Below, piece after piece: positions 25,863-34,185 of a stretch of DNA of 64,000 nt (the first letter of the stretch is position 1; every line of letters starts with the position of its first letter). The stretch is taken from contig NZ_JAPMLT010000001.1 of the NCBI RefSeq assembly GCF_026410385.1, forward strand, positions 558,001 through 622,000, in the 5' to 3' direction. Below the pieces are notes generated by a model. The model worked only from the letters and a program-made list of their open reading frames with translations, did no database searches and had not been told where the DNA came from. The translations under genes were made by a program, and so were the position numbers. This stretch comes from Tumebacillus lacus. Lineage in GTDB: Bacteria; Bacillota; Bacilli; Tumebacillales; Tumebacillaceae.

Positions 25863-25888
25863 AAAAAAGCGCGAGAGCATCCCCGCGC
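25863..25888 (-). terminator. Terminator of the unknown gene 25900-26388
   Basis: GCGCG/CGCGC stem with a ten-base interior, followed on the minus strand by TTTTTT. Confidence 0.75.
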
Positions 25889-25899
25889 CGACTTCCTCC

Positions 25900-26388
25900 T
25901 CAACGATACTCCGACACCCGCAGTTTGCTGCGAACGAACGACTCCACACCCTCGCTACCCGGCTTTGGCGCGTCGAGCAGATCGGCCCGCTTGGCCGCCA
26001 CGGAAAACACTACCCGCTCCGGCTGTTCATTGGTGACGACGCGCACCTCGACCGCGGCATTTTGCGGCACGCCGACCAAAAAGCGGTAGACGATGCGATA
26101 GACGTCTTGCCACGGCCGCTCCTTCTTAAGCGAAACGGCAGGCACCGACAGCCAGACGGTCAATTGCTCCCCTTCCCACGATACTTTGCGCAGCGAGCTT
26201 TTGAGCGGCATCTGTCCGAGTTCGTCGACAACGCCTTCCATCTTTGTCACCGGTACATCGCGCCCGTCTTGCATTTTTTGCAAAAACGCGTCTCCGCCCC
26301 AACGGTCCAGCGCCTGCTCCGGCAGGAACGAGAGCGAGACGGCCAACATCACCGAGAGCAGGAGCGCAGCCAGCATCCCTTTGGACAT
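25900..26388 (-). CDS. Exported or membrane-anchored protein of unknown function
   Basis: 162 residues. A hydrophobic N-terminus (about 5-22) suggests a signal peptide or anchor; the rest is a soluble alpha/beta domain without motifs I recognise. It lies between mtrB and hepS on the same strand, with its own terminator downstream. No family name can be given. Confidence 0.65.
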   Translation of the reverse strand: MSKGMLAALLLSVMLAVSLSFLPEQALDRWGGDAFLQKMQDGRDVPVTKMEGVVDELGQMPLKSSLRKVSWEGEQLTVWLSVPAVSLKKERPWQDVYRIVYRFLVGVPQNAAVEVRVVTNEQPERVVFSVAAKRADLLDAPKPGSEGVESFVRSKLRVSEYR

Positions 26389-26477
26389 GCAGGCGACCCC
26401 CTTTCCCTACGATGTTTATGAACGAAAAAGAGCAGACATGTCCGTCTGCTCCGCTGTCTTTCCTATTCATGGTACTC

Positions 26478-26705
26478 TTAATTGTTGTCTCCCGCCTCGA
26501 TCGAACCAAATTTAGTCCAGATCGTCGCCTTGCCGCGTATCTTTACCGCAGACGTGTGCTCGGTAAACTCGGCGATCATCACTTCGCCGCGGTCGAGCTT
26601 TTCCGCGTGATGAAATCGAGTGTCCTGACCGCGTGTCAAGCCGATCACCTGCACCCCGTTTTCCTTGGCTTTTATCACAAAATAATCGGTTTGATGATTC
26701 GTCAT
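26478..26705 (-). CDS. mtrB: Tryptophan RNA-binding attenuation protein (TRAP)
   Basis: 75 residues from the ATG at 26705; an in-frame extension upstream is not conserved. The segments '[18 protein letters not shown]', '[18 protein letters not shown]' and '[14 protein letters not shown]' match B. subtilis TRAP almost position for position, including the KxR residues that contact GAG triplets. TRAP forms an 11-mer ring that, when loaded with tryptophan, binds (G/U)AG repeats in trp leader RNA. In B. subtilis it precedes hepS; here one unknown gene lies between. Confidence 0.95.
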   Translation of the reverse strand: MTNHQTDYFVIKAKENGVQVIGLTRGQDTRFHHAEKLDRGEVMIAEFTEHTSAVKIRGKATIWTKFGSIEAGDNN

Positions 26706-26930
26706 GATCCATCCCCGCCCTTCAAATTTCGAAAATAGTATACCACTGGAATCCAGAACGAGCAAATCGTGACAAAACTTAGTGAAAATCGGCAGAATTT
26801 GTCGCAAAGGCAGTTTCCATTTTTAATAGAATGAGTTATGATAGTTAACAACGGATTATTTTAAGGTACAGTTTCACAAAACTGTAGATTAAGGGTCTAA
26901 AATTGTAATTGGGGAGAGGAGTTGCCTGCG

Positions 26931-27500
26931 ATGAGCATGTTCGAAGGCGCGAATATTCTTGTCAGTTCCACCAACTATTCCAATATGGGACAGATTTTCT
27001 TTGAACAGGGTGAACTGTTCGACGTCGTGTTCCCGACCGCTGCCAACCTGCAGATCGGCGATCCGGTCACCGCGACTGTCTACCATAAAAATGGGATCTT
27101 GACTTTCCAGTCGACCGTTATCGGCACTCTTGAAGAACGTATTCTGTTGATCAAACCGCACCGTGAGGCCAACCTGTCCGACCGCCGCGAGCACCCGCGT
27201 TATGAAGTCAACCTCGAAGGCACCGTCAGCTCGCAGTCCAAAGGCGATCTGAACGCCAAGATCCTCGACGTCTCCTTCGGCGGCGTGCGCGTCGAGTCTG
27301 ACAAATTCTTGGAGCAAGGCACCGAGATCTCCGTTTCGATCGACGGCGACACGCACATCGACGCGACCGGCATCGTCCGCCGCGTGCAGCTCAAAAATGG
27401 AGTCTTTGAATTCGGCATCGAATTTATCCACACTCCGGAGCTGAAAAAGAGCCTTGAGGAATACCTCAACCGCTTCGAAGCGACGCAAAACGTCAACTGA
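26931..27500 (+). CDS. PilZ-domain cyclic di-GMP effector with YcgR-like N-domain
   Basis: 189 residues from the ATG at 26931 (GAGAGGAG nine bases upstream). The N-terminal part (1-80) is a beta-rich domain of YcgR_2/PilZN type. The PilZ domain begins with 'DRREHPRY', carrying RxxxR (R86-R90), and continues with the second c-di-GMP motif DxSxxG (D113-S115-G118, 'DVSFGG'). Both binding motifs are intact, so it should bind c-di-GMP. In Bacilli such proteins brake flagella or control exopolysaccharide. Monocistronic. Confidence 0.92.
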   Translation: MSMFEGANILVSSTNYSNMGQIFFEQGELFDVVFPTAANLQIGDPVTATVYHKNGILTFQSTVIGTLEERILLIKPHREANLSDRREHPRYEVNLEGTVSSQSKGDLNAKILDVSFGGVRVESDKFLEQGTEISVSIDGDTHIDATGIVRRVQLKNGVFEFGIEFIHTPELKKSLEEYLNRFEATQNVN

Positions 27501-27513
27501 CACAAGAAAACAA

Positions 27514-27548
27514 CCCCGCACCTCGGCAACGAGATGCGGGGATTTTTT
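27514..27548 (+). terminator. Terminator of the PilZ gene
   Basis: CCCCGCA(C)CTCG/CGAGATGCGGGG stem followed by seven T's, which run into the stop codon of the convergent SDR gene. Confidence 0.9.
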
Positions 27549-28261
27549 TATGCGCCTGCTCCGTCCGGCCGCAGCACGAGATGTGCCGTCTGCACGTCGC
27601 TCTCTTGCATCAACAGATAGCGTACGCTGTCGGCCACCGTCTCCGGCTTCAGTCCGTGCGGTTTGTTGTAGGCAGGTGTGCCGGCAAAATCGGTCTGGGT
27701 CTCCCCCGGAGCCACCACCGCCACGCGGATGCCGTAGCGACGCCCCTCTTGACGCAGCGCTTCCGACAGCCCGTTCACGCCCCACTTGCTGGCGGAAAAC
27801 GCGGCGCTGTGCGGCAACGCCTCCTGACCGAGCACAGCCGACACGTTGACGATCTGACCGCCCCCGTTGCGCTTCATGTGTGCAAACGCGACCTGGCACA
27901 TGAAGATCACCGCCTTGAGATTGGTGTCGATCATCTCGTCGACACAAGCGACGGGCGTCTCCTCGATCCCCGCAAACAGGCCGACACCGGCGTTGTTGAC
28001 CACGATCTCGATCCGGCCATAGCGCTCGGCCGCCACTTCAAACAACCGCTCCACCTCCAGCGGATCGCGGATGTCGCACGCGACAGCCAGCAGCCGCCGT
28101 CCAGCCTGCATCTCCTCTTGCAAACGCTCGAGACCCACCTCGTTGCGAGCGACAGCGACCACCTGGGCCCCTGCCTCGAGCAGCGTTCTGACGATCTCGC
28201 GGCCGATGCCCTGACCTGCCCCCGTGACAATCGCGGTTTGCCCCGCTATACGCCGCGCCAT
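27548..28261 (-). CDS. Short-chain dehydrogenase/reductase-like protein with Tyr-to-Phe change
   Basis: 237 residues, classical SDR length. The NAD(P) motif is TGAGQGIG, 'NNAGVG' is the NNAG motif, and the catalytic serine is in 'IVNVSAVLG'. The expected YxxxK reads FSASK, so the catalytic tyrosine is phenylalanine (codon TTT) while the lysine is kept. It may be an inactive or altered enzyme. Substrate unknown. It is convergent with the PilZ gene. Confidence 0.88.
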   Translation of the reverse strand: MARRIAGQTAIVTGAGQGIGREIVRTLLEAGAQVVAVARNEVGLERLQEEMQAGRRLLAVACDIRDPLEVERLFEVAAERYGRIEIVVNNAGVGLFAGIEETPVACVDEMIDTNLKAVIFMCQVAFAHMKRNGGGQIVNVSAVLGQEALPHSAAFSASKWGVNGLSEALRQEGRRYGIRVAVVAPGETQTDFAGTPAYNKPHGLKPETVADSVRYLLMQESDVQTAHLVLRPDGAGA

Positions 28262-28405
28262 GCCTTCTCCCTCTCTTTCTCTCCTTCAGATACATAAAGT
28301 ATAGCAAGAAAGGCAGAAATAGGTAAGAGGGCGCATCCGCTCCCGATCCTGCGGTCATACTAGTTGAGGTAATGTGCAGATCTTTCGAGGAAAGAGGCGT
28401 CTGAG

Positions 28406-28573
28406 ATGAACGTTGAACCGAATGAAGTCAGACCGTCACAGCCTGAGATCGACTTGGAAAAGCGCAGCGGCAAATCGTTGGACGGACTGAACTACCAGCC
28501 CTCCAAAGGATATATGCCGACGGCCAATCCAAAAACGGACGACTCCGAGAATCACGGCGAGCGGCACTCCTGA
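28406..28573 (+). CDS. Small hydrophilic protein, 55 residues, unknown
   Basis: A short frame from an ATG with AGAGG about eight to ten bases upstream. The product begins MNVEPNEVRPSQPEID and is polar and charged, with no membrane segment or cysteine. It is followed 76 bases later by the DUF378 gene on the same strand. Its composition and RBS favour a real gene, but no family is known to me. Confidence 0.55.
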   Translation: MNVEPNEVRPSQPEIDLEKRSGKSLDGLNYQPSKGYMPTANPKTDDSENHGERHS

Positions 28574-28649
28574 CATTATTTCCAGTCATATTGGGACACG
28601 CACTGGAGAAGTCTATAGGTACGCCTTTAGGCAGAAAGGAGGGGGATGA

Positions 28650-28859
28650 ATGGATCGTCTTGCTCTGATTCTGGTGATCGTAGGTGCCCTCAACTGGTTG
28701 CTGGTCGGCCTGTTCCAGTGGGACCTCGTGGCAGCTTTGCTCGGCGGTGCTGACTCTTGGCTCGCCCGCACTGTCTACACGCTGGTCGGGATCGCAGGCC
28801 TGTACTCGCTGACTCTGCTGTTCCGCGACACGAACAAAACACAACGTAACGCGCGTTAA
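28650..28859 (+). CDS. DUF378-family small membrane protein
   Basis: 69 residues with two transmembrane segments (about 5-22 and 38-58). The N-terminal pattern 'LVIVGALNWLLVGLFQWDLVA' is the DUF378 signature. A strong AAAGGAGGGGG site precedes the ATG. Function unknown. Confidence 0.88.
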   Translation: MDRLALILVIVGALNWLLVGLFQWDLVAALLGGADSWLARTVYTLVGIAGLYSLTLLFRDTNKTQRNAR

Positions 28860-28876
28860 TTGAAAGATTTGGGTGC

Positions 28877-28909
28877 AAGCCCCTCTCATGATGAGAGGGG
28901 CTTTTTTTT
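28877..28909 (+). terminator. Terminator of the DUF378 gene
   Basis: AAGCCCCTCTCAT/ATGAGAGGGGCTT stem followed by T8. Confidence 0.92.
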
Positions 28910-29030
28910 GTTCGTATGTTAAACAACTCGCGAGCAAATATAAAATTTACGAAAACTATTGCTTCCTCCCGCTGAAAACCGTAAAATTATTGTGAAAAGA
29001 TAGAAAAAACACAAAGGGAGGAAACACCCA

Positions 29031-30539
29031 ATGAAAAAACAATTTGCAGTCGCTCTGGCAACTGCCGTCATCCTGACCTCTGCTGTTCCGGCTGCTTTTG
29101 CACAAAGCGGCGCACCGGTAGCAACTCCGGCCGTCGCAACTGTCGACGCGAAAACGGCAGCTGACGCGTTCCTGAAGCAAAACGCCGGCAAGTACGAACT
29201 GAAAGCTGACCTGTCCGACCTGCAGTACGTGACGACCGTCCGCACTGACGCGGCAGACTACGTCCGCTACCAACAAACCTACGGCGGCAAGGAAGTCTTC
29301 TACAACCAAGTCACCGTCACCCTCGACAAAGCGGGCAACGCGGTTCTGGTCACCTCCGACTACGCACCGAACCTGACCGCTGAGACCACCAAGAAAAACA
29401 TCACCGAAAACGAAGCGGAAGGCCTCGCTCTCGGTCACACCAAGATCAAAAACCTCGCGAGCGCAGCATCCCGCAAATTCGGTTACATCGTCCAGGACAA
29501 GAAGCTTGTTCCGGCATACAAAGTGACCACCGTTTCGGCGATCGCAGAAGAAGGCGAGTTCGAAACCTACGTCCACGCTGGCACCGGCGCGATCATCAAA
29601 TCCCGTGACCTGCGTCAAAAAGTCAACGGCACCGGCAAAGTCTTCCTGCCGAACCCGGTCGTCTCTTCCGGCAACGTCAACCTGACGGACAACAACAACG
29701 CCGACTACGACCTGCTGACCAACGAACTGAAAACGGTCACCCTCCAAGGGCTCGACGGTTCCGGCTATCTGACGGGCCAATATGTCTCGATCAGCAACAA
29801 AAAATCGAAAACCTTCTCTTCGAGCTTCGTCTACAACTACACCCGCAGCTCTGCGCACTTCGAGAACACCAACGTGTACTACCACCTCGACTCGCTGCAA
29901 CGCTACATCCAGTCGATCGGCTTCAACAACATCAACAACCGCTCGATCGTAGCGAACGTCAACGGCACCACCGCTGACAACTCCTACTACTCCCCGTCCA
30001 CCAAGGCTCTGACCTTCGGCACCGGCGGCGTAGACGACGCGGAAGACGCAGGCGTTATCGTCCACGAGTACGGTCACTCCATCCAGGACAACCAAGTTCC
30101 GGGCTTCGGCAACTCTGCTGAAGGCGGCGCGATGGGCGAAGCGTTCGGCGACTTCCTCGGCGCGACCTACGAGTCGTTCCTCAAGCCGGACCCGAAATTT
30201 GATCCGGTTGTCGCCGAGTGGGACGCAGTCTCCTACTCCTCGGACAACCCGCCGAACCTCCGTCGTCTGGACGAAGGCAAAGTCTACCCGCAAGACTGGC
30301 AAGGCGAAGTCCACGCGGACGGCGAGATCTGGTCGCAAGGCGAGTACGAAATGGCGAAAGCATTCGGCCGCGACATCGCGACCCGCATCATCCTGCAGTC
30401 CCACTGGTCGCTCACCCCGAACGCTACGTTCAACGACGGCGCTCGTGCGATCAAAGCAGCCGACCAACTGCTCTACGGCGGTTCCCACGCAGCTCAAATC
30501 GACGCGATCTGGGCAGCACGCGGCATCTCCACCAACTAA
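29031..30539 (+). CDS. Secreted zinc metalloprotease (fungalysin/thermolysin-like gluzincin)
   Basis: 502 residues. A clear signal peptide (MKKQFAVALA... with AFA cleavage near 24) is followed by an FTP/PepSY-type propeptide (about 40-195). The catalytic domain has zinc motif HEYGH (345-349) and the third ligand E370 in 'GEAFGDF', the fungalysin (M36)-like arrangement. Codon use is strongly biased to C-ending codons compared with neighbours, suggesting high expression. It has its own terminator and no partner genes. Confidence 0.9.
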   Translation: MKKQFAVALATAVILTSAVPAAFAQSGAPVATPAVATVDAKTAADAFLKQNAGKYELKADLSDLQYVTTVRTDAADYVRYQQTYGGKEVFYNQVTVTLDKAGNAVLVTSDYAPNLTAETTKKNITENEAEGLALGHTKIKNLASAASRKFGYIVQDKKLVPAYKVTTVSAIAEEGEFETYVHAGTGAIIKSRDLRQKVNGTGKVFLPNPVVSSGNVNLTDNNNADYDLLTNELKTVTLQGLDGSGYLTGQYVSISNKKSKTFSSSFVYNYTRSSAHFENTNVYYHLDSLQRYIQSIGFNNINNRSIVANVNGTTADNSYYSPSTKALTFGTGGVDDAEDAGVIVHEYGHSIQDNQVPGFGNSAEGGAMGEAFGDFLGATYESFLKPDPKFDPVVAEWDAVSYSSDNPPNLRRLDEGKVYPQDWQGEVHADGEIWSQGEYEMAKAFGRDIATRIILQSHWSLTPNATFNDGARAIKAADQLLYGGSHAAQIDAIWAARGISTN

Positions 30540-30554
30540 TTTTCAAAAGCGATA

Positions 30555-30585
30555 CAAAAAAGGCGACCTCCGGGTCGCCTTTTTA
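30555..30585 (+). terminator. Terminator of the metalloprotease gene
   Basis: AAAAAGGCGACC/GGGTCGCCTTTTT stem; A and T runs make it usable by helD from the other side, which ends at 30592. Confidence 0.9.
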
Positions 30586-30591
30586 TTTGCT

Positions 30592-32922
30592 CTATGTCAG
30601 CCGTTCATAACTCCCCGACTCCACACCCGCCAAAAACTCGCTTACCGTACCCACCGTGAACAGGTGCAGCTCATGCATCGCCCGCGTGCAGGCCGTATAG
30701 AACAATTTGCGCTCGCTCTCCCGTCCGTACCGCTCCTGCGACGTGTTGTAGAGGAGGACCGCGTCAAACTCCATCCCTTTGGCCAGATACGACGGGATCA
30801 CGATCACCCCGGCTTCAAAACCGCCGGTCTCCATCCCGATCAGCCGCACATCGACCGCGCCTTTCAGGCGCTCATACGCAGCCCGGCTCTCCTCCGCCGT
30901 CTTGCAGATCACCGCCACCGTCTGATGCCCGGCCTCCTGCAGATCGCGGATGCGAGCTGCCACCTTTGCCGCCAGATCCTGCTCATCGGCCGCCTGCGTC
31001 AACGTCGGCTTCGACCCGTGCCGGTTGAACGGCTCGATCTCATCCCCGCCCTCGATCAGCCCGCTGGCAAACTCGATGATCTCCCGCGTCGACCGGTAGC
31101 TTCTGCGCAACACGATCCGCTTCGTCTCGCCTTCCTCAAACAGTTCTGACAGCGCAGCAAACCGATCCCCGCCCTGCGCATGGGCAAAAATCGACTGGTT
31201 CAAATCCCCGAGCACCGTCATCTTCGCATGCGGGAACAGCCGACGCAAAAACGCAAACTGAAACTCCGTATAATCCTGCGCCTCATCGACAAACACATGC
31301 CGCACCTGCGTGTTGGTCTGGAAGCCCTCGATGCGCTCCTTCAAATACAAGAACGGCGTCGCATCCTCATACGCCAGCTTCCCATGCTCCAGCCGCTCCA
31401 CCGTCTGCGCGCACATCTCTTCCCAATGCGCCGTCTCCCCGGCCTTTTTTTGTTGCAGGAAAAATTGACGGTACACGGCGGGCAGATTCAAAAACCGCAA
31501 CTGATTGATCCCGCGCCGCAACGGTTTGAAATATTTCTGCACCACCATCTCGCCCAGAACATCCAACTCGCGGGCAAAGTCGTCAAACGAGTTTTCCGAA
31601 TACCGCTTCTCCTTCCGCAGACGGTTGTGCGCGCGCTGGTACTGCTCCTTATCCATCAGCTCGGCCTCTTCCTCCACCCACGGCTCGTTGCGCATCTCCT
31701 CCGCCTTGACGTTAAGCTCTTCCAGCAGCAGATCGGCCAACGCCCGCATCCGGTGCGGAAACACCGAGATATCGTCGATCCCGTAAAACAGCTCCTTGAT
31801 CCGCTCCCTCGGGATCAGCACCTCACCCCGGAACTTGATCGCCCGGAAGATCAGCCCCCCTTGCGCGAGCCGGTCCAAATACTCCTCCATCGCTGTCAGC
31901 AACCGGGTCGACGCCTTGTATTTGATGCCTTCCACCCTGGCCTCGTACCCTAGCTCGTTCATCGCCGTCAGCGTATACTCCATCTGCTCAAACGGGTCTT
32001 CCACTTGGAACATCTTGCCGAGCCGCCGCTCCAGATACTCCTGGAACGTCGTCTGCTGCATATTTTCCTCCCCCAACTCCGGGAGCACCGTCGACACGTA
32101 CGAGTTGAACATCGGATTTGGCGAGAACAGCACGATCTGCTGGGCGCTGAGCGTCTCCCGATAGCGGTACAACAGATACGCCACCCGCTGCAACGCCGCC
32201 GACGTCTTGCCGCTGCCGGCCGCGCCTTGGACGACCAGCATCTTGCTCCGTTCGTCACGGATGATCTGATTTTGCTCCCGTTGAATCGTTGCGACGATGC
32301 TCTTCATCTGCGCATCCCCGTGCTTGCCCAGCACCTCCTGCAACAGTTCGTCGCCGATCGTCACCCCCGTGTCAAACAGCGACACGATCTCTGCATCGCG
32401 GATCACATACTGCCGCTTCAGATCGATCCTCCCCGCGACCGTCCCGCCCGGCGTCTCATACTCCGCCGGACCCGGCCCATAGTCGTAGTAGAGACTCGAC
32501 ACGGGTGCCCGCCAGTCGTATACGAGAAAATTCTCCTGCTCCTCATCGAGCACCGTGCCGATCCCGAGGTAGATCTGCTCGGCCGACGACTCGCTCTCTT
32601 CCGCAAAATCGATCCGTCCAAAATAAGGCGACCTGCGCAGCCGTTGCAATTTTTTCAACTGCGTTTGCGCCAGCCGGTGATTGCGTTCATGTTCGGACAG
32701 GACGTCCGCCTGTTGCTTCATGCTGCGGTACGTCTCATACATCTCTCCGGCGTCGCTGAAATTGAGCTTGACGTCATCCCAGAAGTTTTTCCGAATGTCG
32801 ACGATATCGGCCCGCACTTCGCCGACTTGTTGCTCCAGCGACTCCATCTGCTGGTCGATCTCTTGTACCACTTGATCGACGCGCTGTTGCTCTTCCTGCC
32901 ACTCTCGTTCCGTCATGCTCAT
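30592..32922 (-). CDS. helD: HelD, RNA polymerase recycling helicase-like ATPase
   Basis: 776 residues from the ATG at 32922, close to the 774 of B. subtilis HelD. A long N-terminal coiled coil (about 1-95) is the arm that enters the RNA polymerase secondary channel. 'FGRIDF', 'YLGIG' and 'VYDWRAPVSSLYYDY' are HelD-typical. The UvrD-like motor has Walker A 'GAAGSGKTSAALQR' and 'HVFVDEAQDY' (Walker B). It frees stalled polymerase from DNA using ATP. Located alone on the minus strand. Confidence 0.95.
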   Translation of the reverse strand: MSMTEREWQEEQQRVDQVVQEIDQQMESLEQQVGEVRADIVDIRKNFWDDVKLNFSDAGEMYETYRSMKQQADVLSEHERNHRLAQTQLKKLQRLRRSPYFGRIDFAEESESSAEQIYLGIGTVLDEEQENFLVYDWRAPVSSLYYDYGPGPAEYETPGGTVAGRIDLKRQYVIRDAEIVSLFDTGVTIGDELLQEVLGKHGDAQMKSIVATIQREQNQIIRDERSKMLVVQGAAGSGKTSAALQRVAYLLYRYRETLSAQQIVLFSPNPMFNSYVSTVLPELGEENMQQTTFQEYLERRLGKMFQVEDPFEQMEYTLTAMNELGYEARVEGIKYKASTRLLTAMEEYLDRLAQGGLIFRAIKFRGEVLIPRERIKELFYGIDDISVFPHRMRALADLLLEELNVKAEEMRNEPWVEEEAELMDKEQYQRAHNRLRKEKRYSENSFDDFARELDVLGEMVVQKYFKPLRRGINQLRFLNLPAVYRQFFLQQKKAGETAHWEEMCAQTVERLEHGKLAYEDATPFLYLKERIEGFQTNTQVRHVFVDEAQDYTEFQFAFLRRLFPHAKMTVLGDLNQSIFAHAQGGDRFAALSELFEEGETKRIVLRRSYRSTREIIEFASGLIEGGDEIEPFNRHGSKPTLTQAADEQDLAAKVAARIRDLQEAGHQTVAVICKTAEESRAAYERLKGAVDVRLIGMETGGFEAGVIVIPSYLAKGMEFDAVLLYNTSQERYGRESERKLFYTACTRAMHELHLFTVGTVSEFLAGVESGSYERLT

Positions 32923-32961
32923 CCCGATTCGCCCCTCTTCCGAAAAAATATGCATCCTCCA

Positions 32962-32990
32962 TTGACAGAGCCCTTATATTCGGGTATAAT
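32962..32990 (+). promoter_or_regulatory. Perfect consensus sigma-A promoter of an ORF-less transcript
   Basis: TTGACA (32962-32967), exactly 17 bases, then TATAAT (32985-32990). Both hexamers are identical to consensus. No reading frame starts within the 120 bases up to the next terminator. Confidence 0.8.
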
Positions 32991-32996
32991 GATAAT

Positions 32997-33116
32997 GGGT
33001 TTAGAATATTTTCGATATGTATTACATAAGAAATGACCGTTTTCCATTGTACCACAGCAACGATTGGAAATCAATTTCAACACACACGTCAAGGGACCGA
33101 TATCGGTCCCTTTTTT
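32997..33116 (+). ncRNA. Candidate small RNA, about 120 nt
   Basis: The interval runs from the expected start of the consensus promoter to the T run of a strong terminator. It contains no ribosome site or coding frame and has internal pairing (TTCCA near 33044 with TGGAA near 33066). It does not resemble 6S RNA, a T-box or a riboswitch that I know. Confidence 0.5.
33093..33116 (+). terminator. Terminator of the candidate small RNA
   Basis: GGGACCG/CGGTCCC with an ATAT loop followed by TTTTTT. No protein gene ends upstream of it on this strand. Confidence 0.88.
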
Positions 33117-33155
33117 ATTTGCCCCTATTATGTGGAGCCTCTGCAAGGATCATCC

Positions 33156-33208
33156 TTGACATCCGGCAATCGAAGGAGCATAGTATTACCTAACTACTAT
33201 TAGTTAGG
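33156..33208 (+). promoter_or_regulatory. Promoter and palindromic operator of the TetR-SMR cassette
   Basis: TTGACA (33156-33161), a 17-base spacer and CATAGT (33179-33184) form a probable promoter. Directly after it lies a perfect inverted repeat CCTAACTA-CTAT-TAGTTAGG (33189-33208), a likely autoregulatory TetR site over the start of transcription. Confidence 0.7.
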
Positions 33209-33223
33209 CAGGTGCCTCCCTTT

Positions 33224-33811
33224 ATGACAGACACCCCGACCCGGCTCAAACAGGTCGCCCTCGCCCATTTTGCCCACTTTGGCTATGAAGGCGCGTCGAT
33301 CAATGAGATCGCTCGCGAGGTCGGCATCAAAACGCCGTCGGTGTACGCGCATTTTAAAGGAAAAGAAGAGCTGTTCCTCACCGTCATCCAAGAGATCGCG
33401 GCAGACGAGATGCAGTTCATCACGCACTACTTCGCAGACAACGCCGACCAACCGCTGCCCGACCGCTTGCACCATCTGCTCCTGCGCTACAAAGAACTGT
33501 ACGAACAGGACGTCAAAACAAAATTCTGGCTGCGCATGTCCTTCTTCCCCCCGGATCATCTGCACGACCGGGTGATGGAGCTGTTGTACAACTACCTCGA
33601 CACCTTCGAGCAGATCGTCACCGCCCTCTTTGATCGTGCGATCCAGGAGCAGATCATCGCGCCCGTCGGACCCGATCGTGCAGCAGCAGCCTACCTGTGC
33701 CTGCTCGACGGCGTCTTTGTCGAGATGTTATACGGCGGGCCGGAACGGTGCATGAAGCGTTTGGATGCTTCTTGGCATATCTTCTGGCGCGGACTGTCCA
33801 TCGAAACATAG
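33224..33811 (+). CDS. TetR-family transcriptional repressor
   Basis: 195 residues from the ATG at 33224 (AGGTG nine bases upstream); a GTG at 33212 is in frame but has no site. The N-terminal HTH is '[29 protein letters not shown]', a standard TetR recognition helix region. The C-terminal ligand domain is helical. Followed by two SMR genes in the same direction, so it probably represses them until a toxic cation binds. Confidence 0.93.
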   Translation: MTDTPTRLKQVALAHFAHFGYEGASINEIAREVGIKTPSVYAHFKGKEELFLTVIQEIAADEMQFITHYFADNADQPLPDRLHHLLLRYKELYEQDVKTKFWLRMSFFPPDHLHDRVMELLYNYLDTFEQIVTALFDRAIQEQIIAPVGPDRAAAAYLCLLDGVFVEMLYGGPERCMKRLDASWHIFWRGLSIET

Positions 33812-33843
33812 AGAAGAGAAACGAGAGAAAGCAGGGAGAGAAA

Positions 33844-34185
33844 ATGAATCGAGCTTGGTTGATGATCATCGTAGCCGGATTGCTCGAAGTGGTCTGGGTC
33901 TCCGGGTTAAAACACTCCACCACCCTTCTGGGCTGGATCGGCACGGCCGCACTGATCCTGTTCTCCTTCTACATCATGATCAAAACATTCAGAGTCCTGC
34001 CGGTCGGCACCGTCTATGCGGTTTTCACCGGCCTTGGCACCGCCGGCACGGTCGCGGGTGAGATGCTGTTCTTTGACGAGCCCTTTGACCCGGTCAAAGT
34101 ATCGTTGATCCTCGTGCTGCTGATCGGCGTGATCGGGCTGAAGATCGTCACCGGCGAAACGCAAACAAAAGGAGGCGACGCCTGA
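33844..34185 (+). CDS. ykkC: Small multidrug resistance efflux subunit, YkkC-like
   Basis: 113 residues, four transmembrane helices. The essential membrane glutamate is in 'AGLLEVVWV', and '[19 protein letters not shown]' matches B. subtilis YkkC closely. It works as a heterodimer with the next gene to export cationic drugs or guanidinium-like compounds by proton antiport. The stop overlaps the next ATG by one base (TGATG). Confidence 0.92.
   Translation: MNRAWLMIIVAGLLEVVWVSGLKHSTTLLGWIGTAALILFSFYIMIKTFRVLPVGTVYAVFTGLGTAGTVAGEMLFFDEPFDPVKVSLILVLLIGVIGLKIVTGETQTKGGDA

Noticed and set aside
33812-33843. Guanidine (ykkC) riboswitch before the SMR genes
   Set aside because: Only 32 bases separate the TetR and first SMR genes, too short for the riboswitch, and no conserved element is seen upstream of TetR.
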